Source: Phoenix dactylifera
Lineage: Eukaryota; Streptophyta; Magnoliopsida; Arecales; Arecaceae
NCBI RefSeq assembly: GCF_009389715.1
Contig: NC_052396.1
Coordinates: 18,186,131 to 18,250,130, forward strand
DNA length: 64,000 nucleotides
Direction of reading: 5' to 3'
Positions 33,490-43,813 of the stretch are shown one piece after another. Below the pieces are notes generated by a model. That model saw only the letters and a program-made list of their open reading frames with translations. It did not search any database and was not told where the DNA came from. The number at the start of each line of letters is the position of its first letter. Position 1 is the stretch's first letter. The translations under genes and the position numbers were made by a program.

Positions 33490-36400
33490 ATGATGCGGGG
33501 AGGAGGCGCGGAGGGGATGGGGATGATGGGGGCCGGCGGGCCGCTGCGGCTGAATCCGGCTGCGGAGGCGGGGGGAACGAGCAGCGGCGCCGGCGGAAGG
33601 GGGAAGGAGGAGAAGATGCCGCAGTGGTCCCCGGAGGAGACGAGGGATCTGATCGCGATAAGAGGGGATCTGGAGAGGGACTTCAACGTGTCGAAGCGGA
33701 ACAAGACGATGTGGGAGGTGGTCGCTGCCCGGATGAGGGAGAGGGGCTACCGCCGCTCGTCGGAGCAGTGTAAGTGCAAGTGGAAGAACCTCGTCAATCG
33801 CTACAAGGTTCGGTTGCATACTTGATTTCTAATGGCTTCCGATTTGGCCTCTCTGAGCTTAATTTCTTAAAGTTAATTCCTTTTTTCGGCCAGGGATTCT
33901 ATCTATTAGGATTTCAGAATGATTTGCTGGTTTTCCTCTAGGAAATGTTGGTTTAAAAGATTTCTCTTTTGGGGATTGTTAGCATTTGGATTGCTTCTAA
34001 TTAGGCCTCTTCTAGCATAATTTTCTCGAAGTTAATTCAATTGGGATGTCAGGTTTATTAGCTGGTTTTCATCTACTTCCTTTTCTTTTAACGAAAAATT
34101 TGGGTTATTAGCGTTTGGTAATCTTGTTTTCCTTTTCTAATTTTACCTGTTTAAGAATGATGGGAAGGGTTTTTTTTCGTTTCTTTTCTTTTGGAGAAAA
34201 GGACAAAAATGGAATTTTTTTGTTACTTAAAATAGTGTAAAATTAACTTGTTGTATAGAGGATATTAGGTTTAACAAATTTTCATGTATTACAGTTTCTC
34301 TAGAGCAGTAAAATTAGGTCTATTCAAGAGATATACATCACCATAGCGTTTCTATTCCTATGATATTGAATAGGCATGCATCTTTATTGGCGATGTAGCA
34401 CGAATGTTGTTTTGGTATAAGGGTTTGCTTATTGATCTTCGATAGTGTATATGAACAGGCCTTCTCTTGCCAATCATGTTGAAGTTTTCTATTTATATAT
34501 GCTGGATTGAAGCTACAAATTTAGTAGCAGGTAATTGTTGGCTCTCCCTTCTCCTCGAGATGGGGATGGGAAGGAGAACAATTTGATGGCTGGTGTTTGG
34601 ATAGATGTGCAGGCGTGCATGTGGCATCCGAACTGGAAAGGTATAGGTGACAGTGGGTCCTACTGGCTTAACTTTCAAGAACTTTCACCATTAAGGTACG
34701 GCCTTCTCGAGAAAGGGAGCGATGACTAGGAGCTATGAGCTATGAACTACAAACTATAAATTAAAAGTACTAAAAAATAATTGAAAAATAAATTAATAAA
34801 AGAAACTGGTAAATTGATTCAATCGTTCCCTGAAGGGTCTCTTTTCAGAATTACAATTTAATACTTATATATACCTTCTCTAATTGTTGGACAATTGTCT
34901 CTTTCCCACATCTCCATTTTCCATAATCCAATCTTACAGCAACTGCTTCTACCCCTCCTGTCTTGCTTCCGAGGCTTCATCCTATGTCAGGCTGATGTCA
35001 ACATCAGGCAAGATTAGCTTCTTAAATCAATATGTATCTTCTCTAGTAGGTTATATTTATAATGGGCCAAACCTGCTACCTCTAGAACTCAACCTACGCC
35101 TTAGGCAATCACTCCGCTTGGTTCGACTAATTCCTTTTAGACATGGCTCGGTCTGTCTTGCGTGACACTATATTTGGCTTGATTGACCTACCACTATCAT
35201 TCAACCCTTAGGTCAGGTTATGTGCCAACCATCTTTGTCGATCACCACCTATCTCCCAGTTAGTGGCTTCCATGTCTGCCTTGTTGAATTGGAGTTGACC
35301 CTCTTGACCTACTTTTCATTAACGAGACCAGTTTCTCATTATTATCTGGTCTCTGACAGTGCCACATGGCATCGTCGCCTTTAGGGTCCCTCTATAGGTT
35401 AGGATGCGGTGTAAACAGTAATAATTTAGCTGCAAAAATGTGGATCTCATTGTTGGAGATTATACATTGGAAGTAATCACAAAGTTCTGATTGGGCACGT
35501 TATCATGAGATTTCTAATTGACAGGATGAACTGATAGATGGTTTCTTTTCTTCATCTGAGATTGTAATGTGCTTGATCAGGACCAACATTCAGCTTATAT
35601 GTTCCAAATATACAGTTATTTTAGACTTGTTGTTTCAAATCTTGTAAGCATTTTTTTTCAGGTGCAAGTCCTGCTTAGTTAGTCAATTGTCAGTACTTGT
35701 ATTTATAGACGTAGGGCAGCCAACAGAACATTGTATACTGTAAGATTTGTAAAAGAATAACTGGGTTTGTTTTTTCTCTCAAAGTAAATGACTTTTATGC
35801 ATCTCTAGAATGCTTTTAGATAGTAACTCCATGCTTATTAATAAAATTCAAACCTTACAACATTAACAGTAAAAGATGAACGTGCAGCTATTCATATTTT
35901 CACATGGCATTTAGGTACTACAGAATGTAATGCAATGAACCCGGTCTATTTCCACAGGGTAAAGAAACAGCTGATCCAGAAACTGGCAAACAATGCCCTT
36001 TCTTTGAAGAGCTCCATGCTGTCTTCACAGAACGTGCAAGAAACATGCAGCGTGAACTGCTTGAGTCTGAATCAGGAGCTTCCCATTCTAAGAAGAAACT
36101 GAAGAGGCTAGGTGCGGATAAATCCTCTGATGAACTATCCGAAGATGATGAAGATGATGAAGACAGTGATGGGGAGCGCCTCACAAAGTCAAGAAAGAGG
36201 AAAATTGACAGAGGCCAGCAGCAGCGGGCAACAGACAAGGCAAAAGCAACCACTAGCAGCATCTGTAATCTGCTGCAGGACTTCTTGCAGCAGCAGCAGC
36301 ACATGGAGGTGCAGTGGTGGGAGATGATGGAACGGCGGGCTCAGGAGCGGGTGGTGTTTGAGCAGGAGCGGCGGCAGTCAATGGAGAAGCTGGAGAAGGA

Positions 36401-36530
36401 GAGGCTGATGCTGGAGCAGGCATGGTGGGAGAGAGAGGAGCAGAGGAGGAGAAGGGAAGAAATGCGGGCTGAGAAAAGGGATGCACTCTTAACCACTCTT
36501 TTGAATAAGCTCCTACAGGAAGACTTGTGA
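33490..36530 (+). CDS. GT-3B: Trihelix transcription factor, GT-3a/GT-3b type
   Basis: Two exons, 33490-33807 and 35958-36530, join in phase (gttcgg...ccacag intron, 2150 bp) to give 296 residues. After a Gly-rich start, residues about 44-110 form the trihelix DNA-binding domain with the expected tryptophans (PQWSPEE, TMWEVVAARM, CKCKWKNLVNRYK). The domain continues across the intron into GKETADPETGKQCPFFEEL. An acidic Ser/Asp/Glu stretch, a basic KSRKRK patch (possible nuclear signal), a Gln-rich part and a long charged coiled coil up to the C-terminus follow. This is the layout of the GT-3 subgroup, nuclear regulators that bind GT elements; the a/b paralogue is not resolved. A second ATG directly follows the first. 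The GC-rich first exon is typical of monocot genes. Confidence 0.9.
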
Positions 36531-37087
36531 TAAGAAATTTGCAGCAAGTAGAGCTGGAGAGAAAAAGAGTGGGGCTTGCATTCTATGGCCTTGTGATCAA
36601 TTTTTATGGTTGCATAATTGTGACGACATCCTTACAGAAAGGAAACTATACAACAATGTACTAACATGTAAAAAAAAAATCCAAATCATAAGTTCTGTAC
36701 TCACCAAAGATTGCTTTTGGCGAGGAGTCATGACGATAGAATTTAAAGATTGGAATTTGAGTGCTTATACATATCTTTGGGTTTGTAATTATGGTTGTAC
36801 AGTATCTCATGCTTGAAAAACAAAAAAAATTACTCTCGGTCGAACCCTGTAACATCAGATTGTTGAATGTAATTAACCATAGAATTAATGGAAAGATGGT
36901 TCTGGGATTCATTATCTTCCTCATGCAATCTATATCCAAAGTGGAACTTTTTGAAGTTTCTTTGATTGCTCTTTCAAGAATGACAAGCAAACCTTGCTTC
37001 AACACCCAAGTCATCTCACAATTGAACACTTCACAGCAATAAAGCCCTTTATAGTCACAAAGAGGATTTAGAATTCCATATGATATC
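36531..37087. other. 3' flank of the trihelix gene
   Basis: Presumably 3' UTR, then intergenic sequence up to the chromovirus insertion. No further coding signal was recognised. Confidence 0.5.
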
Positions 37088-37092
37088 ATAAG

Positions 37093-37446
37093 TGATGGGG
37101 ACATCAGAGCCCTTCATTCAGATGATCCGCATATTTATTTTATTTTTATTTTTGGGCTTGTTTGCATTTTAGGGCTTATTTGTGTTATTTGTGGGCTTAT
37201 TAAGAGTTATTTTTATGTAAGGGGGTTTTATGTTAATTGTGTTTATTTGGCCCTATATATAGGGGACTATTTTCATGATTAGGGTTTTAATGAATGAATG
37301 AATGATTAAGAATTTTCTTTTCCCCAGATCTTATTCTTCTTCCTCCTCCTCCCCTTCTTTTCTTCCTGCGTCCCTATAACCTCTTCTTCCTTCTCCTTCT
37401 CTTGTTCTTCCTTCTTCTCCTCTTTCCCCGCACTAGTGCTGCATCA
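37093..37446 (+). repeat. 5' LTR of the chromovirus
   Basis: 354 bp, TGATG...CATCA, with a TATA-like cctatatatag and a pyrimidine-rich end made of ttcttcctcc repeats. Relative to the 3' LTR it lacks a segment of about 33 bp after cagatgatcc and has a longer gttttatgttaattgtg part. Confidence 0.93.
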
Positions 37447-37449
37447 ACT

Positions 37450-37461
37450 TGGTATCAGAGC
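37450..37461 (+). other. Primer-binding site of the chromovirus (initiator tRNA-Met)
   Basis: TGGTATCAGAGC, the standard plant tRNA-Met priming sequence, three bases after the LTR end. Confidence 0.9.
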
Positions 37462-39483
37462 CCCGGCTTTGCCCCCGTTGCCAAAGCCACAATCGAGCAT
37501 TTTCTCCCTCAACCTCCCACGGTCCACTGGCCCTATTTATTCACTCCACCAAAAATCCCACCCGAGACATCATCTCTGTCTCTTCCCCTCGGTGCTCACC
37601 AGAAAACAACACACACACACACAAAAGAGAGAGAGAGAGAGAAGGTCCCTCCCTCCCTCTCGGTTCTCATCAGAGACAAAAAAAAAGAGGGGAAGACCCC
37701 TGTTCGTCGGCCCTGTCCCGCAGGCCGCCAAGCCCGTGGCCACCACTCCCACGCTCCACCGCCGCTGCATCACGCCACCGCCAGGCCGAGCGCCGCCCCC
37801 TTCGAAGTGTCGCCGCGCGCCCCGAGCGCTCCGCGACTATCGGGCACCCTGTTGCCGCCCACGGAGGCCTGAGACTGGCTGCCTGTGTCGTGTCCGCAGA
37901 GGGGACCGCCGCCGTGGAGCCCCGCGGTCGGTCGCCGCAAGCCCGCAGCCGCCGTCGCGCCCTCCATCCGCCCGCAGTCGCCGCCACGATTATCGGCACG
38001 CCCGCCCGTAGCCATAGGGAGGTTGAAGAAAGCCCTAACGGGTAAGTATCGAGCCCATTAACCCACAACCTGTTAGCCCGGTTCCACAAAAAAAAAGGAA
38101 AAAAAAATTCACGTGCCTTGCACGTGAGGACTAACGGGTTATCGGAGCGGGTCACGCCCGACAACCTGAATCCGACAGGATCCAAGGTTTAAAAAAACGC
38201 ACGTGACCCCACGTGTTAAAAAAAAAAAAACCTTACCTGTTCTTCTTCCCCGATCGTCTGCCCGTCGACGCCATCTTCGTCGAGCAGCCGAGGTGCCGCC
38301 GTTTCGTCCACGGTGCCTCCCCGCTGCCTGAGTCCAACCGTCGCCACCCCGTCGCCGAGCGCCGCCTCCTCCGAGCGCCCCCTCCGGCTCCGCCGCCTCT
38401 TCCGAGCACCCCGAGCCGTCACCGCTCGACCTCCGGTGACCGAACCGTCGTCGCTCTCCCCGACGAGCAGCGTCGCCGCGCCGGCCAGCCTTCCCCCCCG
38501 CTGCCGAGCCCGTGCGCCTCCTTCTCCGCGGCCGACTGCAGCGCCGCTCCACCGCCTTTGCACCGCACCGCCGCCGCACCACGCCGCCGCCGCATCGCAC
38601 CGCCTCTCACCACCGCTAGCGCCTCTTGCCGCCCGAGCTTCCTTTCCCCTCTCCCCACAACAACTGGTATCGGTCAACAACCTCAAACCGAGCTACCCTT
38701 TTCCCACCTCCCTTATCGGGCCAGCAGGGCCTCACCCGAGTCCCATCAACCCCCTGTGAGCCGCAGTCCACCAAGGCCTTCGGGGCCAATTCCCCCAGCC
38801 CTTCTCTAAAGGTCCATCAGTCCATTGTTTTACAGGCCCATAGTCGCAGGCCCACAGGCCAGTCAGGTTCCGTGCGGCTGATTATCTCCCTGCCAAGTTG
38901 CTGTGATCAGAGCCAAGTTGAAGTCCATTAAAAGTGTCCATAAGCTGCAACCGCGCACCGATCGTCGCCCCAGCCCACGAACACACATTCTGGTCATCTC
39001 CTTCACGACAGGTAATAAGGTTTCCACTTTTCTTGAACCTGTTCATCTAATTATGTTCTAGTTCTCTTGCATGATAACCATATTCTTGAAACTTACTTTT
39101 GTTGTCAAAATTCAGAACATAGAACCCCTACTTTCAAACCCATTCATTCGCCTTTTAAAATCTAGATATTAATTTAGCACACCTTAGTAACAGGACGTTT
39201 CTCAATATTATTCGATCAGATTACTTTAGGATCAGAACAACTGTACTACTTGATTGCAATCTAATTTCTTAAATTGAATAATCTTAATCCTTAATTCTGA
39301 ATAACCGAAGTAAAAATCAGCAACATTTAAATTTTAAGTTATTATTGTGAAGACTTGCTGATTTCTGAAATAATAATGATTGCATTAGTGGGTTGTCCTG
39401 CATCAAATTTGGTCCTACATTATAGTTATTAGGGTTTCATTAGTGACACTGCATTTCACATCATCACCCAGTGTCATCATTGC
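37462..39483 (+). other. Long GC-rich leader of the chromovirus
   Basis: About 2 kb between primer site and first ORF. Positions 37700-38640 are extremely GC-rich and low-complexity (gccgccg, cgcaccg runs). Open frames in all directions encode Pro/Arg/Ala-rich sequence without recognisable domains, so I treat it as non-coding leader. It could contain captured host sequence. Confidence 0.5.
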
Positions 39484-40374
39484 ATGCCAACCTGTAGTGA
39501 TATGAAGTACTATCTCAGTCAACCTAAAATCCCTGTAGCTACCATGAATTCCGACATTTTGAGGTCTATCAAGGAACATATCGTTGCCATGCGGGCTGGA
39601 TACAAGGAATTCACACAAGAGATCCGTGAGCTCATACAAAATTCTAGGACCCCTACACCGCCAACCTCTGTTGCAGCCCAACCTAAAATCGGTTTGGTTG
39701 CACCACCTGTAATCCTTCCCCATTTTCTTGGGCACCAAACCCAATGCTCAAGGTGTCAACAATTCGACCACATAGCATCCCAATGTTCCGTTAGGACCTA
39801 CCTGATTACTGAACTAGAAGCTAGGAGCCAAGAGGTCGAATATGTCGAAGAAGTCTATGAACCAAATATAGAATACTATGAAGAAGACTTTGAAGACGAA
39901 CCTATAGGATTAGATTTTGTTCAAAATGATTTCCAAAGGGAGACTATTGATCTAAGTACAACCAAGCCACTTCACATCACTACTGTGGAAGAGGTAGTGA
40001 CAGATATTGAGAGCCAGTCACCTGAATTGGCACTTGTAGCTAAAGATACCCATGTGGAGTCCAATCTTGAACATTCCCCTATAGTAGTTTTCCTTCTAGA
40101 GGAGTTTAATGATGTAATCCCTAATGATCTTCCGGATGCACTTTCTCCGATGCGTGATATCCAACACGCAATTGATCTAGTTCCCGGAGTATTTCTGCCC
40201 AACCTTCCACATCATAGGCTCAACCCAAATGCATATACTAGGACCTGGGATTTAATATTACCGACAGTTGAGTTTGCATGTAATAATTCGGTTAACAAGT
40301 CCATAGATATGAGTCCATTCGAAGTGGTGCATGATTACAAACCTAAGCAACCCATAGACGTTATAAAGAGTTAA
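39484..40374 (+). CDS. Chromovirus Gag-RT-integrase fusion ORF created by internal deletion
   Basis: A 296-residue open frame. Residues about 80-100 hold a CCHC zinc knuckle (CSRCQQFDHIASQC). A pre-RT and early RT region follows (LPDALSPMRDIQHAIDLVPG). Directly after PHHRLNP it switches to the end of the integrase core (TWDLILPTVEFACNNSVNKS..MSPFEVVH). So RT, RNase H and most of integrase were lost by a deletion that kept the frame. No catalytic centre remains. The start ATG at 39484 may lie within the original gag. Confidence 0.8.
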   Translation: MPTCSDMKYYLSQPKIPVATMNSDILRSIKEHIVAMRAGYKEFTQEIRELIQNSRTPTPPTSVAAQPKIGLVAPPVILPHFLGHQTQCSRCQQFDHIASQCSVRTYLITELEARSQEVEYVEEVYEPNIEYYEEDFEDEPIGLDFVQNDFQRETIDLSTTKPLHITTVEEVVTDIESQSPELALVAKDTHVESNLEHSPIVVFLLEEFNDVIPNDLPDALSPMRDIQHAIDLVPGVFLPNLPHHRLNPNAYTRTWDLILPTVEFACNNSVNKSIDMSPFEVVHDYKPKQPIDVIKS

Positions 40375-40391
40375 GTGAAAAAGATTACATC

Positions 40392-40946
40392 ATGATAAGA
40401 ATTAGGCTTGAACGATTTTCTTCAGATACGTTTAAGAAATTGCAAATTTGTAGTGCGGAACCGTTCAAAATCTTAAAGAAAATCAGTTCGAATGCATATG
40501 TTGTGGATCTTCCTGATGACGATGGGATTAGTGCGACATTTAATATTGAAGATTTAATCCCATACAAAAAGACAATATTCATATCTTCTAATCCCTTTAT
40601 TGATATACCTGTCCATGTTGGACACCCTGATCTATTACCTGCTGTTGAGCCACCACCGCCCAAATTTTATGCACGCAGAGAACAAATAGAACATATATTG
40701 GATGAGCAGGTTATTTCAACCAGGAACGGTGGTTACCAACGTTACCTTGTTCGGTGGAAAGGTCGACCAAAGTCTGATATGACGTGGATTTCCAGAGCAC
40801 AGTTGCAGTGCCTTGATCCCGATCTTCTGGAGCAGTACGACAGCCGGTCAGACCTGTACTCGACGGGGTCGAGTTTTTCTCACCCGGGAGGAGTTGATGG
40901 GGACATCAGAGCCCTTCATCCAGATGATCCTGAGCCTCCGGATTGA
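40392..40946 (+). CDS. Chromovirus integrase C-terminal domain with chromodomain
   Basis: A 184-residue frame. The first half is the integrase C-terminal GPY/F-like region (EPFKILKKISSNAYVVDLP). It is followed by a chromodomain (EQIEHILDEQVIS, YLVRWKGRPKSDMTWI) that in this group helps direct insertion to chromatin. The frame differs from that of the upstream ORF, so a frameshift separates them. The last 17 residues are encoded within the 3' LTR. Confidence 0.85.
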   Translation: MIRIRLERFSSDTFKKLQICSAEPFKILKKISSNAYVVDLPDDDGISATFNIEDLIPYKKTIFISSNPFIDIPVHVGHPDLLPAVEPPPPKFYARREQIEHILDEQVISTRNGGYQRYLVRWKGRPKSDMTWISRAQLQCLDPDLLEQYDSRSDLYSTGSSFSHPGGVDGDIRALHPDDPEPPD

Positions 40947-41255
40947 GTCAGACCCGTTTATTTGCATATTTATTTTATTTTTATTTTTGGGCTTGTCTGC
41001 ATTTGAGGGCTTATTTGTGTTATTTATGGGCTTATTAGGAGTTATTTTTGTGTAAGTGGCCCTTTATATAGGAGACTATTTTCATAATTAGGGTTTTAAT
41101 GAATGAATGAATGATTAAGAATTTTCTTTTTCCCAAATCTTATTCTTCTTCCTCCTCCTCCCCTTCTCTTCTTCCTGCGTCCCTATAACCTTTTCTTCCT
41201 TCTCCTTCTCTTGTTCTTCCTTCTTCTCCTCTTTCCCCATACTGATGCTGCATCA
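40895..41255 (+). repeat. 3' LTR of the chromovirus
   Basis: 361 bp, TGATG...CATCA, preceded by purine-rich gggaggagt. It matches the 5' LTR apart from indels and some substitutions. Confidence 0.93.
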
Positions 41256-41904
41256 ATAATTAACCATCAAAAATGTACTTCCTGGTCTGATAAATTTATT
41301 CAGTCAATTTGGGTTCCCCTGTTGCTCAGAAAGTGGTGTAAACAAATATTCTACCTTTCATCATGCCATCAAGATCCAGTATATCGATGTATAAAAGAAC
41401 ATGGTTCTGGCACAAGCCATTCATCAGCAAACTCATCAGAAGAAAACAGGGATCAATTTTGGTTGGAGTCTGATGTGTCGGGTGCTGGAAACCGGCGCGT
41501 AAGTTATTACATGCTATTATTGTACATTGTCTCCAGTATGTTCATCTTTTTGGAGCACCAGAGTTTCTGTTATTGAAAACACAATGCCATGTACCAGGAA
41601 ACAAGAGCAAAACAACAAACCATATGATATTGATCCAATCCTAGCTCAAGTAAGAAAAACATGTTATATATTGTTATGAACACTGTAATACACTGCCACA
41701 GGCTGTGTTCACATAAGCATTTTGGAGTCCAAAGACAAATCCATTCATAAAGTTACTCCTGGATCAAATATCAGCATAACATTGGTTTCTACTCCAGAAC
41801 CAAAAAGATAAAAAGAGAGAAAGGACCACCACTAGTGAACAATGCTTCTAAGTCATGCAGCTTGTTCAGTACTCACGCTGGAGCCTGTTGCGATTCATGA
41901 TGAA
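41256..41904. other. Unassigned sequence between the chromovirus and the small zinc-finger gene
   Basis: No gene confirmed. The stretch 41270-41500 has a coding-like frame ending before a good splice donor (cgcgtaagt near 41500), but I do not recognise the protein. The rest is probably 3' flank of the minus-strand gene starting at 41905. Confidence 0.4.
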
Positions 41905-42131
41905 CTAACCACCTGATTCACTAGGAGGCTTCTCCTTGGGGTGCTTTGATCCACAATGGTCCACAAGCTGATTCTGGTTTGCTAGTTGTACCTGGAAATA
42001 TCAGTTTAGTTTGATAATAGCATGAAAAATTTAGGGGAAAATGTGAGATGGAAACAAAAAAAAGAGGATAAGGCAGTAGAAGGGACAGAGCATGCACAGC
42101 TTTATGCATTTATGAGAAGACATGCCATATA

Positions 42132-42612
42132 GGGCTCGTTTGGTTCGCAGGAAAAGGAGGGGGGAAAGTGTAGTCAACGGGAAAGTAATGAAATGCCTCT
42201 TGTTTGGTTGGAGTTTTCAAAGGAGAGAGATGGGAAAGTTACTTTCCCATGGGAATATGATTCCCACATTTCATGGGAAAGTCTTTCCCATGAGAAACAT
42301 GGGAAAGTTACTTTCCCATGAGGTGGGAATTACTCCTTTTTTATTTTTTCCCAAAAAGACCCTTCAGCATTAAAGAAGCATTAAAGAGGCATTAAAGATC
42401 TAATTTTTATTAAGGGCATAATAGGAATTATACATAACTTTCCCAGGAAAGTGGATGGTCAACCAAACATAAGCACTTTGGAAATTTGTCACTTTTCCAT
42501 GGTTAACCAAACATGCCAAAAGTACTTTTCTAGGTATCCTCTTCCTAGGAATCTAATTCCCAGGAATCATATTCCTAGAAGGGAAAGTACTTCCCGCGAA
42601 CCAAACGAGCCC
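42132..42612. mobile_element. MITE, 481 bp, with terminal inverted repeats
   Basis: The ends are gggctcgtttggttcgc and its inverted complement gcgaaccaaacgagccc. The flanking bases ATA (42129-42131 and 42613-42615) form a 3 bp target duplication. The interior is rich in short palindromic pieces around ctttcccatggg. There is no coding capacity. A 3 bp duplication fits the PIF/Harbinger-type group, though the bases are not the usual TTA/TAA. It lies in the intron of the zinc-finger gene. Confidence 0.88.
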
Positions 42613-43813
42613 ATAGACTGACCAACTAAGAGTAATTAAGGAGAAAAAAAAGGACGTGCTACCGCTTGGGAAGGGTCAAATGTGGAGAAAATCATGGACT
42701 GCTGCTGCAAGATTTAGGAAGGGTCAGATATACATAGCCTTACCTTGCATACATCTCCATGTTGGAGTTATAAGGAGAAAACCAACTGAAATCACACATG
42801 CTGAGTCGAAGCTTGATTTGTAGCTCAGACATAAAATATTCCCCTAGAAGTTTGGACCAATGTTCACAGGACGACTCAAGAAAACATTCATCCATTTACT
42901 TTAGTATGCATATCACAAATAGGAACTGACCTTAATCTTGTATGTCCATCACTTGAAAGAATTCGAAAACAAATAACAATGATGATTGAAACTTTCATGA
43001 CCAAACGATTGCCAAAAAGTACTGTATATATTAGAGAATATACTTGATACTTTGGTCAACAAACTCAACATTTGAGCCAAAACTATAGTTTGATGTTTTA
43101 ATTGGAAAGAACACAATATCCAAATTACGTTCAAAAATAAAAGTTGCAAGCACTCTCGATGGCCTGTATAAAACAAACTTAGATCTATTGCATGCCAACT
43201 GCCATTAATCGACGTGGATAAATGCATTGGAGGCATTTTTCTGTTCAAAGATAATTAGCAGCACCTTTTAGAATGTGGAGGATCCCTTAAAAATGGACCA
43301 CCTGTACCACCAACAGAGGGCTGTTCACAATAAGAACAAGGCCAAGAGGGCAAGGTCGAAATCTAAGGATGAAAAATAATGTAGCACCTCATATATTAGT
43401 GGTGGTTTTGCAGGCCATTTATGGCACCTACAGTTAACCTACATGTACGTAGGATTTGCATGGATTTACCATAAAACAGTGAAACAAAAAGAGGATCCAA
43501 TCTCATGGGTATTTACAAATTGAAAGTTTCATGATGAATGAAAGTCATCATCTCAATCAATTGAAAAAACTTGGGCAATCAATAATCCAACCAACTGGTC
43601 ATCTTCTCGCTCCTTTTTCTCCCATTTTTACAAGAGTCATTACTATACAGTCGAGCATCATTACACAATATATCAAGAAAGTCTAGCTAAAAAAGTCAAT
43701 AAATTTGGATGGTTTTTGCTTCCCTTACATTCAAAACCAAAAAAAGAAATCATGATACCAAACGTGTGAACAATGATCAGAATAGACATACGAACCCTAA
43801 AGCCACAACATGC

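Larger units (their letters stand above)
37093..41255 (+). mobile_element. Internally deleted Ty3/gypsy chromovirus, 4.16 kb
   Basis: LTRs at 37093-37446 and 40895-41255 start TGATG and end CATCA. The flanks are ATAAG (37088-37092) and ATAAT (41256-41260), a 5 bp target duplication with one change. A tRNA-Met primer-binding site lies at 37450-37461 and a purine tract just before the right LTR. Coding content is a gag zinc knuckle, a short piece of RT, the end of integrase and a chromodomain. Most of protease, RT, RNase H and the integrase core is missing. The element therefore depends on others for movement, or is dead. It lies about 560 bp downstream of the trihelix gene. Confidence 0.93.

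Noticed and set aside
36661..37104. 147-codon minus-strand frame downstream of the trihelix gene
   Set aside because: No recognisable protein features, and it runs into the chromovirus LTR boundary.
37402..38809. Long Pro/Arg/Ala-rich frames on both strands in the chromovirus leader
   Set aside because: Open in up to five frames because of GC-rich low complexity; no recognisable domain.
42640..42790. Possible alternative middle exon of the minus-strand zinc-finger gene ending at a gcaag/gtaagg donor
   Set aside because: The frame needed to join exon 2 contains a TAA stop, and exon 1 at 49982-50072 supplies the CPIC half with proper phase.
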